Position numbers and translations under genes: made by a program
Assembly: GCA_947502505.1 (NCBI GenBank)
Contig: CANNAE010000001.1
Location: 735,265 to 799,264, forward strand
Origin: an uncultured Planococcus sp.
Lineage (GTDB): Bacteria; Bacillota; Bacilli; Bacillales_A; Planococcaceae
Length of the DNA stretch: 64,000 nucleotides
Direction of reading: 5' to 3'
Shown: positions 56,342-64,000 of the stretch, in pieces
Position numbering within the stretch: the first letter of the stretch is position 1
How the letters are laid out: each line of letters starts with the position of its first letter
The notes under the pieces: model-generated
The model's database searches: none
Told to the model about the DNA's origin: nothing
What the model saw: the letters and a program-made list of their open reading frames with translations, nothing else

Positions 56342-56941
56342 CTACTTCAATCCATCCTCTTCTTCATCTTCTTCGTCATCATCTTCTTCGTCGATGATGT
56401 TGCCATCAAGGTCTTCTACAAGGACGCCGACATCTTCCACTTCGTCGTCGTCATCATTGGTTGAATCAAAATCAAGATCAGCGACCGGTGCTTTGACCGC
56501 CACTTCATCGTCATCGTCATCATCGTCGTCGTCATCAGAAGAAACCTCGCCGTCGTCCTCGCCGAAGTCTTCAAAGTCAAGCTCGTCTTCCAGCTCAAGA
56601 TCCATATCGTCGAAGTCATCATCTGTCGATTTCGATTTCTTTTTCTTGCGGGCTTTAACCGTCGGTGCAGATTCTTCTTCAATCTGCTCAACCGGGTACC
56701 ACTCGCGAAGGCCCCAGCGGTTTTCGCCAAGGATCAAGAAGCGGCCATCGATGTTCATGTCAGTGTAATACTGTGCAAGATGCGCTTTCATCTCTTCTTC
56801 TGAAAGACCGATCAATTGCTGCAATTCAGCAACAAGCTCTGAAAAAGTCTTGGTTTCTTTTGTTTCTTCCAAAATGGCATATGTTAAGTCGACGAACGAC
56901 TCTTCTAGCAATTCTTCTTTCGTTAATTCACGGATGTTCAT
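56342..56941 (-). CDS. rpoE: RNA polymerase delta subunit
   Basis: 199 aa. Folded N-terminal HARE-HTH domain (LTKEELLEESFVDLTYAIL, ENRWGLREWYPV) and a long, almost wholly Asp/Glu C-terminal tail. Increases specificity and recycling of RNA polymerase. AAGAAGGGA upstream. Upstream of pyrG as in B. subtilis. Confidence 0.95.
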   Translation of the reverse strand: MNIRELTKEELLEESFVDLTYAILEETKETKTFSELVAELQQLIGLSEEEMKAHLAQYYTDMNIDGRFLILGENRWGLREWYPVEQIEEESAPTVKARKKKKSKSTDDDFDDMDLELEDELDFEDFGEDDGEVSSDDDDDDDDDDEVAVKAPVADLDFDSTNDDDDEVEDVGVLVEDLDGNIIDEEDDDEEDEEEDGLK

Positions 56942-57002
56942 TCGTGCACGTCCCTTCTTGTATCGTAACTTAATCCATTATATACAAAGTCTTTGCTGTC
57001 CG

Positions 57003-57176
57003 CTACCGGGATTTCTTTTTTCTACGCGCAAGCTGGACCCAGCCGAAATAAAAAAAGTAGGCGGACAGGATTAAAAATGGTATCGAACCGAGCGCTTTAT
57101 TGTACAGGACAATCAGCAGCACGATCGCGATAATAATGATGGCGTAATGGGCAGCTTTGGGCATGGCGTCATCCAT
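57003..57176 (-). CDS. Small membrane protein, 57 aa
   Basis: 57 aa: MDDAMPKAAHYAIIIIAIVL at the start, one or two membrane helices (about 10-45, FLILSAYFFYFGW) and a basic tail RRKKKSR. Only a weak AGAGAAAAGAG site lies before the ATG. It ends about 60 bp before rpoE and no terminator lies between, so it may share its transcript. Family not recognised. Confidence 0.5.
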   Translation of the reverse strand: MDDAMPKAAHYAIIIIAIVLLIVLYNKALGSIPFLILSAYFFYFGWVQLARRKKKSR

Positions 57177-57311
57177 CTCTTTTCTCTAGAGTTTCAACTT
57201 CTACTATTATAACGGACTTGCCCCATCAAATCGACCGAAGTGCCGGATGATTCTACTTGTTGCTATTGTGATGAATGAAATGTGTCGAGCACTGGAATAG
57301 TGGAGGAGATT

Positions 57312-57511
57312 TCGCTGCAAGGGGCACGCTTGGGGCTCGCAGGATGCGAGTCATGCAGCTGATGCGACAGGACGTCGCGTTTTCAGCTGCCCGGGGATGG
57401 GGCGGGTGTTGAGCCAATGTGCCAAAATGCGCGGCACATTTGTCTCGCCAGCCCGCGCGGTCCCTCCGGCGTCGGCCCCTTTCCACTACATCTCTATATG
57501 TAGAGTGGAAA
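57312..57511. repeat. GC-rich palindromic repeat, family A, copy 2
   Basis: Matches 2545-2745. Hairpin 57355-57390 has the same outer GCAGCTGA/TCAGCTGC and an inner GCGAC-AGGAC-GTCGC stem. It ends in TTCCACTACA and TGTAGAGTGGAA, whose bases differ from copy 1 yet still pair. Confidence 0.75.
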
Positions 57512-57599
57512 TGAAATTCGTCTGTCATTGAAATTAGTAATGAACAGTTTTGGACAGCTTTGAATATAAAAATTGAATAGACACCAAGCATTTTCGTAT

Positions 57600-58480
57600 C
57601 TATCAAGTTCAATTAAGCGTCTCCACTAGCGGTTGCCCCCTATCCAAAGCGACACTTCCTCGCATGCAACATCCAGTGAAATCTATTAGCTGAACCGCGC
57701 TCACGGGCGAGCCGAAGCAATGAGACGAACGTTCTTTTCGGCTCATTGCGGGAGGCCAGCCCAAAGCGGGAGGCGGCGATTTAGTGATGAAAGGAACAAT
57801 GATCGACACTTCTTGCTATCAAGTCCAACTAAACGTCGCCACCAGCGGATGAAGTCAACTAATAGTGACACTTCCTCGCATACAACATCCAGTGATATCT
57901 ATTAGCCGAACCGCGTGAACGGGCGAGCCGAAGCCATGAGACGAATGTTCTTCTCGGCTCATTGCGGGAGGCCAGCCCAAAGCGGGAGGCGGCTCATTTG
58001 TGATGAAACATACAACGAACCACCCGTCTCGCTCACTTGTCCATCTAAGCGGCATCCACAAGAGGACGAAACAAATGAACACAAATATCTTTCCATCTAT
58101 AAAATTCAATGAAATCTCCAAGCTGAACCGCGTGAACGGGCGAGCCGAAGCCATAAGACAAGTGCTCTTCTTGGCTTATGGCGGGAGGCCAGCCCAAAGC
58201 GGGAGGCGGCTGCTTGAGGGTGAACGAATCAATGGACTATCCATCTCACTATCAAGTCTAACTAAGCGACAATACCCGAGGATGAAGACAACCAGCAGTG
58301 ACACATCTTCGCACGTAACATTCAATGAAATCTCCAAGCCGAACCGCGCACACGGGCGTGCCGAAGCAATAAGACAAGCGCTCTTCTTGGCTTATTGCGG
58401 GAGGCCAGCCCAAAGCGGGAGGCGGCTCATTTGTGATGAAACAATCAAAGAACCACCCACCTCGCTCACTTGTCTCGCTT
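57600..58480. repeat. Tandem array of family B palindromes (216-bp period)
   Basis: Cores starting GCCGAAGC occur at 57711, 57927, 58144 and 58360 (spacing 216, 217, 216). Each holds a stem such as GCAATGAG-A-CGAA with TTCG-G-CTCATTGC, or GCCATAAG-A-CAAG with CTTG-G-CTTATGGC, flanked by GCGGGAGGC-type sequence. It separates the rpoE block from icmF. No gene is supported here. Confidence 0.88.
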
Positions 58481-58495
58481 ACGCCCAAGCAGTAC

Positions 58496-58527
58496 AAAAA
58501 ACCCCTCGCCCGGTTAAAGGCAAGGGG
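58496..58527 (-). terminator. Terminator of icmF
   Basis: CCCCTCGCC (58502-58510) pairs with GGCAAGGGG (58519-58527), then six T on the minus strand. Confidence 0.85.
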
Positions 58528-58535
58528 ATGAAAGC

Positions 58536-61500
58536 TTACATATTTCTGCGATACTGGCCGCCCACTTCGTAGAGCGCTGAAGTGATTTGGCCAAGGCTTG
58601 CGACTTTGACCGTCTCCATCAGCTCTTCGAAGATATTGCCGCCTGCTTTCGCGACCTGCTTCAAGCGCTGCAATGCTTCATCTGAAGGATTACGATCCTG
58701 GAATGCACGTAATTTTTCGATTTGTGATTCTTTTTCTTCTTTTGTCGCACGAGCTATTTCCATCGAATTAATATCGTCATCTGATTGAGGATTCGGATTC
58801 AAATACGTGTTGACCCCGATAATCGGCAATTCGCCGGTATGCTTCTTCATTTCATAATGCATCGATTCTTCCTGTATCTTGCCGCGCTGGTATTGCGTCT
58901 CCATCGCGCCAAGAACGCCTCCGCGGTCATTGATGCGGTCGAATTCTGTCATGACCGCTTCTTCGACCAATTGTGTCAGCTCTTCCACCACGAATGCCCC
59001 TTGCAGCGGATTTTCGTTTTTCGACAATCCGTGCTCTTTCGTGATGATCATCTGGATGGCCATCGCCCGGCGCACGGATTCTTCCGTCGGCGTCGTGATT
59101 GCTTCATCGTAAGCATTCGTGTGAAGCGAGTTGCAATTGTCCTGTAGCGCCATCAATGCCTGCAGCGTCGTGCGGATATCGTTGAAATCGATTTCCTGCG
59201 CGTGCAAGCTGCGGCCGGATGTCTGGACATGGTATTTCAGTTTCTGGCTGCGTTCGTTCGCGCCGTATTTATCGCGCATGACGATTGCCCAAATACGGCG
59301 TGCCACGCGCCCGATGACCGTGTATTCCGGATCCAAACCGTTCGAGAAGAAGAACGACAAGTTCGGTGCGAAATCATCGATGTTCATGCCGCGGCTCAAA
59401 TAGTACTCGACGTATGTGAAGCCGTTCGACAAAGTGAACGCCAATTGTGAAATCGGGTTCGCGCCCGCTTCCGCGATATGGTAGCCGGAAATCGATACCG
59501 AATAGTAATTGCGCACTTTATGGTCGATGAAGTATTGCTGGATATCACCCATCATGCGCAGTGCAAATTCCGTCGAGAAGATGCACGTATTCTGCCCTTG
59601 GTCTTCTTTCAGGATATCCGCTTGAACCGTTCCGCGCACCACTTGCAAGGTTCCTTCACGCACTTCAGTGAATTCTTCGACCGTCAATGTGCGGCCAAGC
59701 TCTTCTTCGCGTTTTTTCACTTGCTGGTCAATGGCCGTGTTCATGAACATCGCCAGGATGATCGGTGCCGGCCCGTTGATCGTCATCGAAACGGAAGTCG
59801 ACGGCGCACACAAGTCAAAGCCGTCATATAGTTTCTTCATATCTTCCAATGTACAGATGGAAACGCCAGATTCGCCGACTTTTCCGTAGATATCCGGGCG
59901 GTGGTCCGGGTCTTCCCCATACAATGTTACCGAGTCGAATGCAGTGGACAAACGTTTGGCATCGTCGCCTTTTGACAGATAATGGAATCTTCTATTCGTG
60001 CGTTCAGGAGTTCCTTCCCCTGCAAACTGGCGCTTTGGATCTTCTCCGGCACGTTTGAACGGGAACACGCCTGCTGTATAAGGGAATGAACCCGGTACAT
60101 TTTCCGCATAAACCCAGCGCAGGATTTCGCCGTAATCCTTGAATTTCGGCAAAGCGACGCGCGGCACTTTGATGCCAGACAAGCTTTCTGTCCGCAACAA
60201 GGTGCGCAGTTCTTTATCACGGACTTTCGTGACCAGTTCATCTCCTGCGTAATCTTCCTGAAGCGAATTCCAGTTATCGAGGATGCGTTTCGATTCAGCG
60301 GTCAATTCATCACGGACGCCTTGAGCGAGTGATTCCAAGGACTGGACGAGTGCATCATCCGGCGCATTTTTTTGGACTTCTTCGATGGCGCCTTCTAGCT
60401 GGAACAAACGGCGCGCAAATCCGGCTTGTTCTGCACTCTTCGCATGGTAACCGCGGACCGCATCCGTAATTTCCCGCAAATAATAACGGCGGTCGTTCGG
60501 AATGATGAGGTTTTCTTTTTGTGTTTTGGCAAACGCTTCATAGCTTGTTTCCCAGTCCATGCCGCATTTTTCGTTGACGGTTGCGACAAGAGCTGCGAAC
60601 AAAGCGTTGGTGCCTTTATCGTTGAACTGGCTGGCAATCGTGCCGTAAACCGGCATGTCATCCAGGTCGTTTTCCCATAGCAGATGGCTGCGCTGGTATT
60701 GTTTTTGGACTTGGCGCAATGCATCTTCTGAGCCTTTTCGTTCGAATTTATTGATAACAATCAAATCGGCGTAATCGATCATGTCGATTTTTTCGAGCTG
60801 TGTCGGCGCACCGAACTCACTCGTCATGACATACATCGAGACATCGGAAATGCCGGCGATTTCAGCATCGCCTTGCCCGATGCCGCTCGTTTCCACAACA
60901 ATCAAATCAAATCCTGCCGCTTTCACGACATCGAGCACATCACCGATTGCTGCGGACAGTTCCGTTCTAGAGCCGCGTGTTGCGAGGCTTCTCATGAAGA
61001 CGCGCTTATTGAAGATGGCGTTCATCCGGATGCGGTCGCCAAGAAGCGCCCCGCCTGTCTTTTGTTTCGTCGGGTCAATCGACAAGATGGCTATTTTTTT
61101 ATCCGGAAGTTCAGTGAGGAAACGGCGGATCAACTCGTCTGTCAATGAGCTTTTCCCTGCCCCGCCCGTTCCGGTAATCCCAAGAACCGGCGTGTTTTTC
61201 GATTTATCGCGAACCGCTTTCATCAAATCGCCTGTATCGAGGTTTCGCGTATGCGCTTCTTCTGCAGTCGTGATGACATTGGCAAGCGCTACCGGGTTTT
61301 CAGCCGTTAACCCGTCTAGCGAAACGTCTTCTTTTGCGGTCGAGAAATCGCATTCTTCAACGATTTCTGCAATCATGCCTTGCAAGCCTTTTTTGCGCCC
61401 GTCTTCAGGCGAAAAAATGCCGGCGATCCCGTAGTCTTCCAGTTCACGGATTTCACGCGGCAAGATGACCCCGCCGCCGCCTCCGTAGATATGGATATGC

Positions 61501-61787
61501 CCCGCTCCGCGTTCTTGAAGCAAATCATGCATGTATTTGAAATATTCCACGTGGCCGCCCTGGTAAGAAGAAATGGCGATTCCCTGGACATCTTCCTGGA
61601 TTGCCGCATTGACGACTTCTTCAACTGAACGGTTATGCCCCAAATGGATAACCTCGACGCCGTTTGCCTGTAAAATCCGGCGCATGATATTGATCGATGC
61701 ATCGTGCCCATCGAAAAGACTCGATGCCGTCACGAACCGGATGTGGTGCTTCGGCTGATAAGTCGTGTTTTCTTGTATAGTAGCCAA
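58536..61787 (-). CDS. icmF: Fused isobutyryl-CoA mutase IcmF
   Basis: 1083 aa. Domains in order: B12-binding (about 15-150, [25 protein letters not shown]), MeaB-like G-protein chaperone (about 200-430, P-loop GTGGAGKSS), linker, and the substrate-binding mutase barrel (about 560-1083, PFTAGV-like YTAGVFPF and [13 protein letters not shown]). It interconverts isobutyryl-CoA and butyryl-CoA and, in relatives, other short branched acyl-CoAs. The start is TTG either at 61787 (AGGGGG 10 nt away) or 61796 (overlaps the TetR stop but has the site adjacent). It needs adenosylcobalamin. Confidence 0.92.
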   Translation of the reverse strand: MATIQENTTYQPKHHIRFVTASSLFDGHDASINIMRRILQANGVEVIHLGHNRSVEEVVNAAIQEDVQGIAISSYQGGHVEYFKYMHDLLQERGAGHIHIYGGGGGVILPREIRELEDYGIAGIFSPEDGRKKGLQGMIAEIVEECDFSTAKEDVSLDGLTAENPVALANVITTAEEAHTRNLDTGDLMKAVRDKSKNTPVLGITGTGGAGKSSLTDELIRRFLTELPDKKIAILSIDPTKQKTGGALLGDRIRMNAIFNKRVFMRSLATRGSRTELSAAIGDVLDVVKAAGFDLIVVETSGIGQGDAEIAGISDVSMYVMTSEFGAPTQLEKIDMIDYADLIVINKFERKGSEDALRQVQKQYQRSHLLWENDLDDMPVYGTIASQFNDKGTNALFAALVATVNEKCGMDWETSYEAFAKTQKENLIIPNDRRYYLREITDAVRGYHAKSAEQAGFARRLFQLEGAIEEVQKNAPDDALVQSLESLAQGVRDELTAESKRILDNWNSLQEDYAGDELVTKVRDKELRTLLRTESLSGIKVPRVALPKFKDYGEILRWVYAENVPGSFPYTAGVFPFKRAGEDPKRQFAGEGTPERTNRRFHYLSKGDDAKRLSTAFDSVTLYGEDPDHRPDIYGKVGESGVSICTLEDMKKLYDGFDLCAPSTSVSMTINGPAPIILAMFMNTAIDQQVKKREEELGRTLTVEEFTEVREGTLQVVRGTVQADILKEDQGQNTCIFSTEFALRMMGDIQQYFIDHKVRNYYSVSISGYHIAEAGANPISQLAFTLSNGFTYVEYYLSRGMNIDDFAPNLSFFFSNGLDPEYTVIGRVARRIWAIVMRDKYGANERSQKLKYHVQTSGRSLHAQEIDFNDIRTTLQALMALQDNCNSLHTNAYDEAITTPTEESVRRAMAIQMIITKEHGLSKNENPLQGAFVVEELTQLVEEAVMTEFDRINDRGGVLGAMETQYQRGKIQEESMHYEMKKHTGELPIIGVNTYLNPNPQSDDDINSMEIARATKEEKESQIEKLRAFQDRNPSDEALQRLKQVAKAGGNIFEELMETVKVASLGQITSALYEVGGQYRRNM

Positions 61788-61792
61788 TATGG

Positions 61793-62434
61793 TCAAGCCC
61801 CCTGTATGGTGATTTTTTCCCCTGCCATCCCCTGCAGCAGAAACTTCGTTTGCATATCGATAAATTCCCCAACGGTATAATCATCCAGCGCCCAGCGCCT
61901 GAACGCCCACATTTGCCCTTGTACGAACAAATGATGGGAAGCCAGGACGATTTCTTTCGGCGTCAAGGACAATTCCCCTGTGGCCGCACATTTTTCCAGC
62001 AGCCGTTCGAACAAAGCCGTCATTTCGAGCTCCTTGTTCAATACATAGCCCAGCGCGTCTTTTGGCAAGGATTTGGATTCCTGGTACATGACGACAAATT
62101 CGTCCTGCATGTCATCGATCAATGTATAGTATTGCTCGAGCGCTTTCACCAGCGTCTCAAGCGAGCCTTCCTCCAAATCGAGCCGGTCTAACCGGGCGTT
62201 GACCTCATCGTAAATCGAGTCGCACACGAGATAGAGCACGTCTTCTTTTGTGCGGATGTATTCGTACAATGTGCCGATGCTGAAACCGGCTGCTTTTGCA
62301 ATTTCTCTCGTCGTCGTCCGGTGAAAGCCCTTTTCTTTAAAAAGCGTGACAGCACCGCGGATCATCTGTTCACGGCGCTTTTCAATCAGGCTTTCGTCTT
62401 TCACGGAGGACTGAATTTCACGCTTTTTTGTCAT
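61793..62434 (-). CDS. TetR-family regulator of the acyl-CoA genes
   Basis: 213 aa. N-terminal HTH ([45 protein letters not shown]) cut here to its known limits, and a ligand domain resembling FadR-type TetR proteins of Bacillales. Lies between acyl-CoA dehydrogenase and icmF and probably controls them in response to an acyl-CoA. That role is inferred from context. Confidence 0.8.
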   Translation of the reverse strand: MTKKREIQSSVKDESLIEKRREQMIRGAVTLFKEKGFHRTTTREIAKAAGFSIGTLYEYIRTKEDVLYLVCDSIYDEVNARLDRLDLEEGSLETLVKALEQYYTLIDDMQDEFVVMYQESKSLPKDALGYVLNKELEMTALFERLLEKCAATGELSLTPKEIVLASHHLFVQGQMWAFRRWALDDYTVGEFIDMQTKFLLQGMAGEKITIQGA

Positions 62435-62449
62435 GGGCCGACCCTCCGT

Positions 62450-63589
62450 TTATTTAGTGACCATACGGGAAATGACCAAACGCTGGACTTCCTGTGTGCC
62501 TTCGTAGATTTGCGTAATTTTCGCATCGCGCATGAAACGCTCAACCGGATAGTCTTTCGTGTAGCCGTAGCCACCGAATACTTGAACCGCTTCTGTCGTC
62601 ACTTTCATCGCCGTATCGCCGGCCATCAATTTGGCCATGGCGGATTCTTTGCTGTAGGACAATTTGTTCGACTCGAGCCAAGCTGCCTGGTACGTCAAAA
62701 GGCGGGATGCTTCGATGCCTGTCGCCATATCCGCAAGCTTGAACGAGATGCCTTGGTTCGCTGCGATCGGTTTGCCGAACTGCTCGCGCTCTTTTGCGTA
62801 ATCGACTGCTGCGTCCATTGCGCCTTGTGCGATTCCGACAGCTTGTGCTGCGATACCGTTACGGCCGCCGTCAAGTGTCTGCATGGCGATCTTAAAGCCT
62901 TGGCCAAGTTCTCCGAGGACGTTTTCTTTTGGCACGCGGCAATTGTCGAAGATGATTTCAGTCGTCGGGCTTGAACGGATGCCGAGTTTCTTCTCTTTCT
63001 TGCCGACCGAGAAGCCTTCGAAATCTTTTTCGACGATGAATGCTGTCGTGCCTTTATGTTTCGAATCTGGATCTGTCACGGCGAAAACGACGTAGATGTC
63101 AGCGATGCCGCCGTTCGTGATGAAGATTTTCGATCCGTTCAGGATGTAATGGTCGCCGTCTTCTTTCGCGCTCGTTTTCATGCTTCCTGCATCCGATCCT
63201 GCAGATGGTTCAGTAAGCCCGTAAGCACCGACTTTTGTGCCTTCAGCCATCGGGCGCAAGTATTTCTGCTTTTGCTCTTCTGTGCCGAATGTATAGACCG
63301 GCCATCCAGCAAGTGAGGTGTGGGCAGACAAGATAACCCCTACCGAACCGTCGACGCGCGACAATTCTTCGACTGCGATGCAATACGCCAAGTAATCTGA
63401 ACCGATTCCGCCGTACTCTTCCGGCCATGGAATGCCAGTAAGCCCGAGTTCAGCCATTTGATGGAAAATTTTCATATCAAAGCTTTCGTCTTCGTCGCGC
63501 TGTTCTGCTGTCGGTGCCACTTCGTTTTTCGCGAAGTCGCGTACCATTTTGCGGATCATTTTATGTTCTTCAGAAAGTTGAAAGTTCAT
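62450..63589 (-). CDS. Acyl-CoA dehydrogenase
   Basis: 379 aa, single full-length ACAD fold. Flavin/substrate motifs [17 protein letters not shown], and the catalytic Glu in [12 protein letters not shown] near the C-terminus. GGGGGAA precedes the ATG. Oxidises acyl-CoA to the 2-enoyl product; short or branched substrate preference would fit icmF next door. acdA/fadF lie near rpoE in B. subtilis too. Confidence 0.92.
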   Translation of the reverse strand: MNFQLSEEHKMIRKMVRDFAKNEVAPTAEQRDEDESFDMKIFHQMAELGLTGIPWPEEYGGIGSDYLAYCIAVEELSRVDGSVGVILSAHTSLAGWPVYTFGTEEQKQKYLRPMAEGTKVGAYGLTEPSAGSDAGSMKTSAKEDGDHYILNGSKIFITNGGIADIYVVFAVTDPDSKHKGTTAFIVEKDFEGFSVGKKEKKLGIRSSPTTEIIFDNCRVPKENVLGELGQGFKIAMQTLDGGRNGIAAQAVGIAQGAMDAAVDYAKEREQFGKPIAANQGISFKLADMATGIEASRLLTYQAAWLESNKLSYSKESAMAKLMAGDTAMKVTTEAVQVFGGYGYTKDYPVERFMRDAKITQIYEGTQEVQRLVISRMVTK

Positions 63590-63606
63590 TGTGTCATTTC
63601 CCCCAA

Positions 63607-64000
63607 TTATTTTAATAGTTGTTTGCTGATGACGATGCGTTGGATTTCACTCGTGCCTTCATAGATCTCCGTGACTTTAGCGTCGCGGAATAGGCGCTCG
63701 ACCGGGTAGTCTTTCGTATAGCCGTAGCCGCCGTAAACCTGGATGGCTTCAGTGGTGATGTCCATGGCCGCTTTGGAAGCGAACAGCTTGGCCATCGACG
63801 ATTCCTTATTGCACTCGATGCCTTTTGCGTACATATCCGCTGCATTATAGACTAGCAGTTTGGCCGCTTCGACTTGAGTTGCCATATCGGCAAGCTTGAA
63901 TCCGATGCCTTGCTGCTGTGCGATTGGTTTTCCGAATTGCTCACGCTCTTTGGCGTATGCTACTGCGTATTCATAAGCAGACTCTGCAATGCCCAAAGCT
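63607..64000 (-). CDS. Second acyl-CoA dehydrogenase (partial, runs off the window)
   Basis: Only the C-terminal part is present (131 codons). [40 protein letters not shown] and the catalytic Glu in [12 protein letters not shown] are family motifs. It is a diverged paralogue of the gene downstream, 17 bp apart, so the two probably form a pair with different substrates. The start lies beyond position 64000. Confidence 0.9.
   Translation of the reverse strand, partial: ALGIAESAYEYAVAYAKEREQFGKPIAQQQGIGFKLADMATQVEAAKLLVYNAADMYAKGIECNKESSMAKLFASKAAMDITTEAIQVYGGYGYTKDYPVERLFRDAKVTEIYEGTSEIQRIVISKQLLK

Noticed and set aside
57253..57612. 119-aa minus-strand reading frame
   Set aside because: Overlaps the family A repeat; no start signal and composition like repeat DNA.

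Overview
The window reads as chromosomal DNA of a Gram-positive, low-to-mid GC Bacillales bacterium, most likely Planococcaceae (Planococcus-like). This rests on Bacillus-type ribosome binding sites, a gene order that follows Bacillus subtilis over long stretches, and the absence of the sporulation genes that sit in these blocks in B. subtilis. The genus is an inference. Almost all genes are on the minus strand, so the locus reads from right to left.

Right to left: two acyl-CoA dehydrogenases, a TetR regulator and a fused isobutyryl-CoA mutase (58.5-64 kb); rpoE, pyrG with a CTP-sensing attenuator, a Spo0F-like receiver, fbaA, tal, murZ, glpX, rho, rpmE, tdk, prfA, prmC and the Sua5-type gene ywlC (44-57.2 kb); ywlE, rpiB, ywlG, glyA, a PAS-GAF-GGDEF-EAL protein, upp and mnaA (35.7-42.8 kb); the ATP synthase operon atpZ-I-B-E-F-H-A-G-D-C (27.2-35.0 kb); ywzB, murAA, mbl, an EpuA-like gene and fabZ, then ywpF on the plus strand and ssb with a 47-aa companion (21.6-27.0 kb); the plus-strand pair ywqB-ywqA (SWIM protein and SNF2 helicase); and the dppABCDE-ykfABCD operon for uptake and use of cell-wall peptides (4.3-15.9 kb), split by an IS200/IS605 element carrying tnpA and tnpB. 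A DUF2187 gene and an adaptor/membrane-protein pair close the left end.

The most unusual content is intergenic. Several families of long palindromic repeats fill gaps at 0.1, 2.5-3.9, 10.2, 29.1, 33.1, 35.1-35.7, 43.0-43.8 and 57.3-58.5 kb. Their stems differ in sequence from copy to copy but stay complementary. Families with different outer arms share inner stem-loop modules, three loci are tandem arrays with periods near 216 or 245 bp, and pairs of copies sit inside the ATP synthase operon. No protein in the window explains them.

Functionally the window combines housekeeping (ATP synthesis, translation termination and release-factor methylation, nucleotide synthesis and salvage, peptidoglycan precursors and rod shape) with peptide scavenging and branched-chain or fatty acyl-CoA metabolism. 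spoIID, spoIIQ, spoIIID and spoIIR are missing from their usual places, yet a Spo0F-like receiver remains between fbaA and pyrG. No rRNA, tRNA or CRISPR array was seen.
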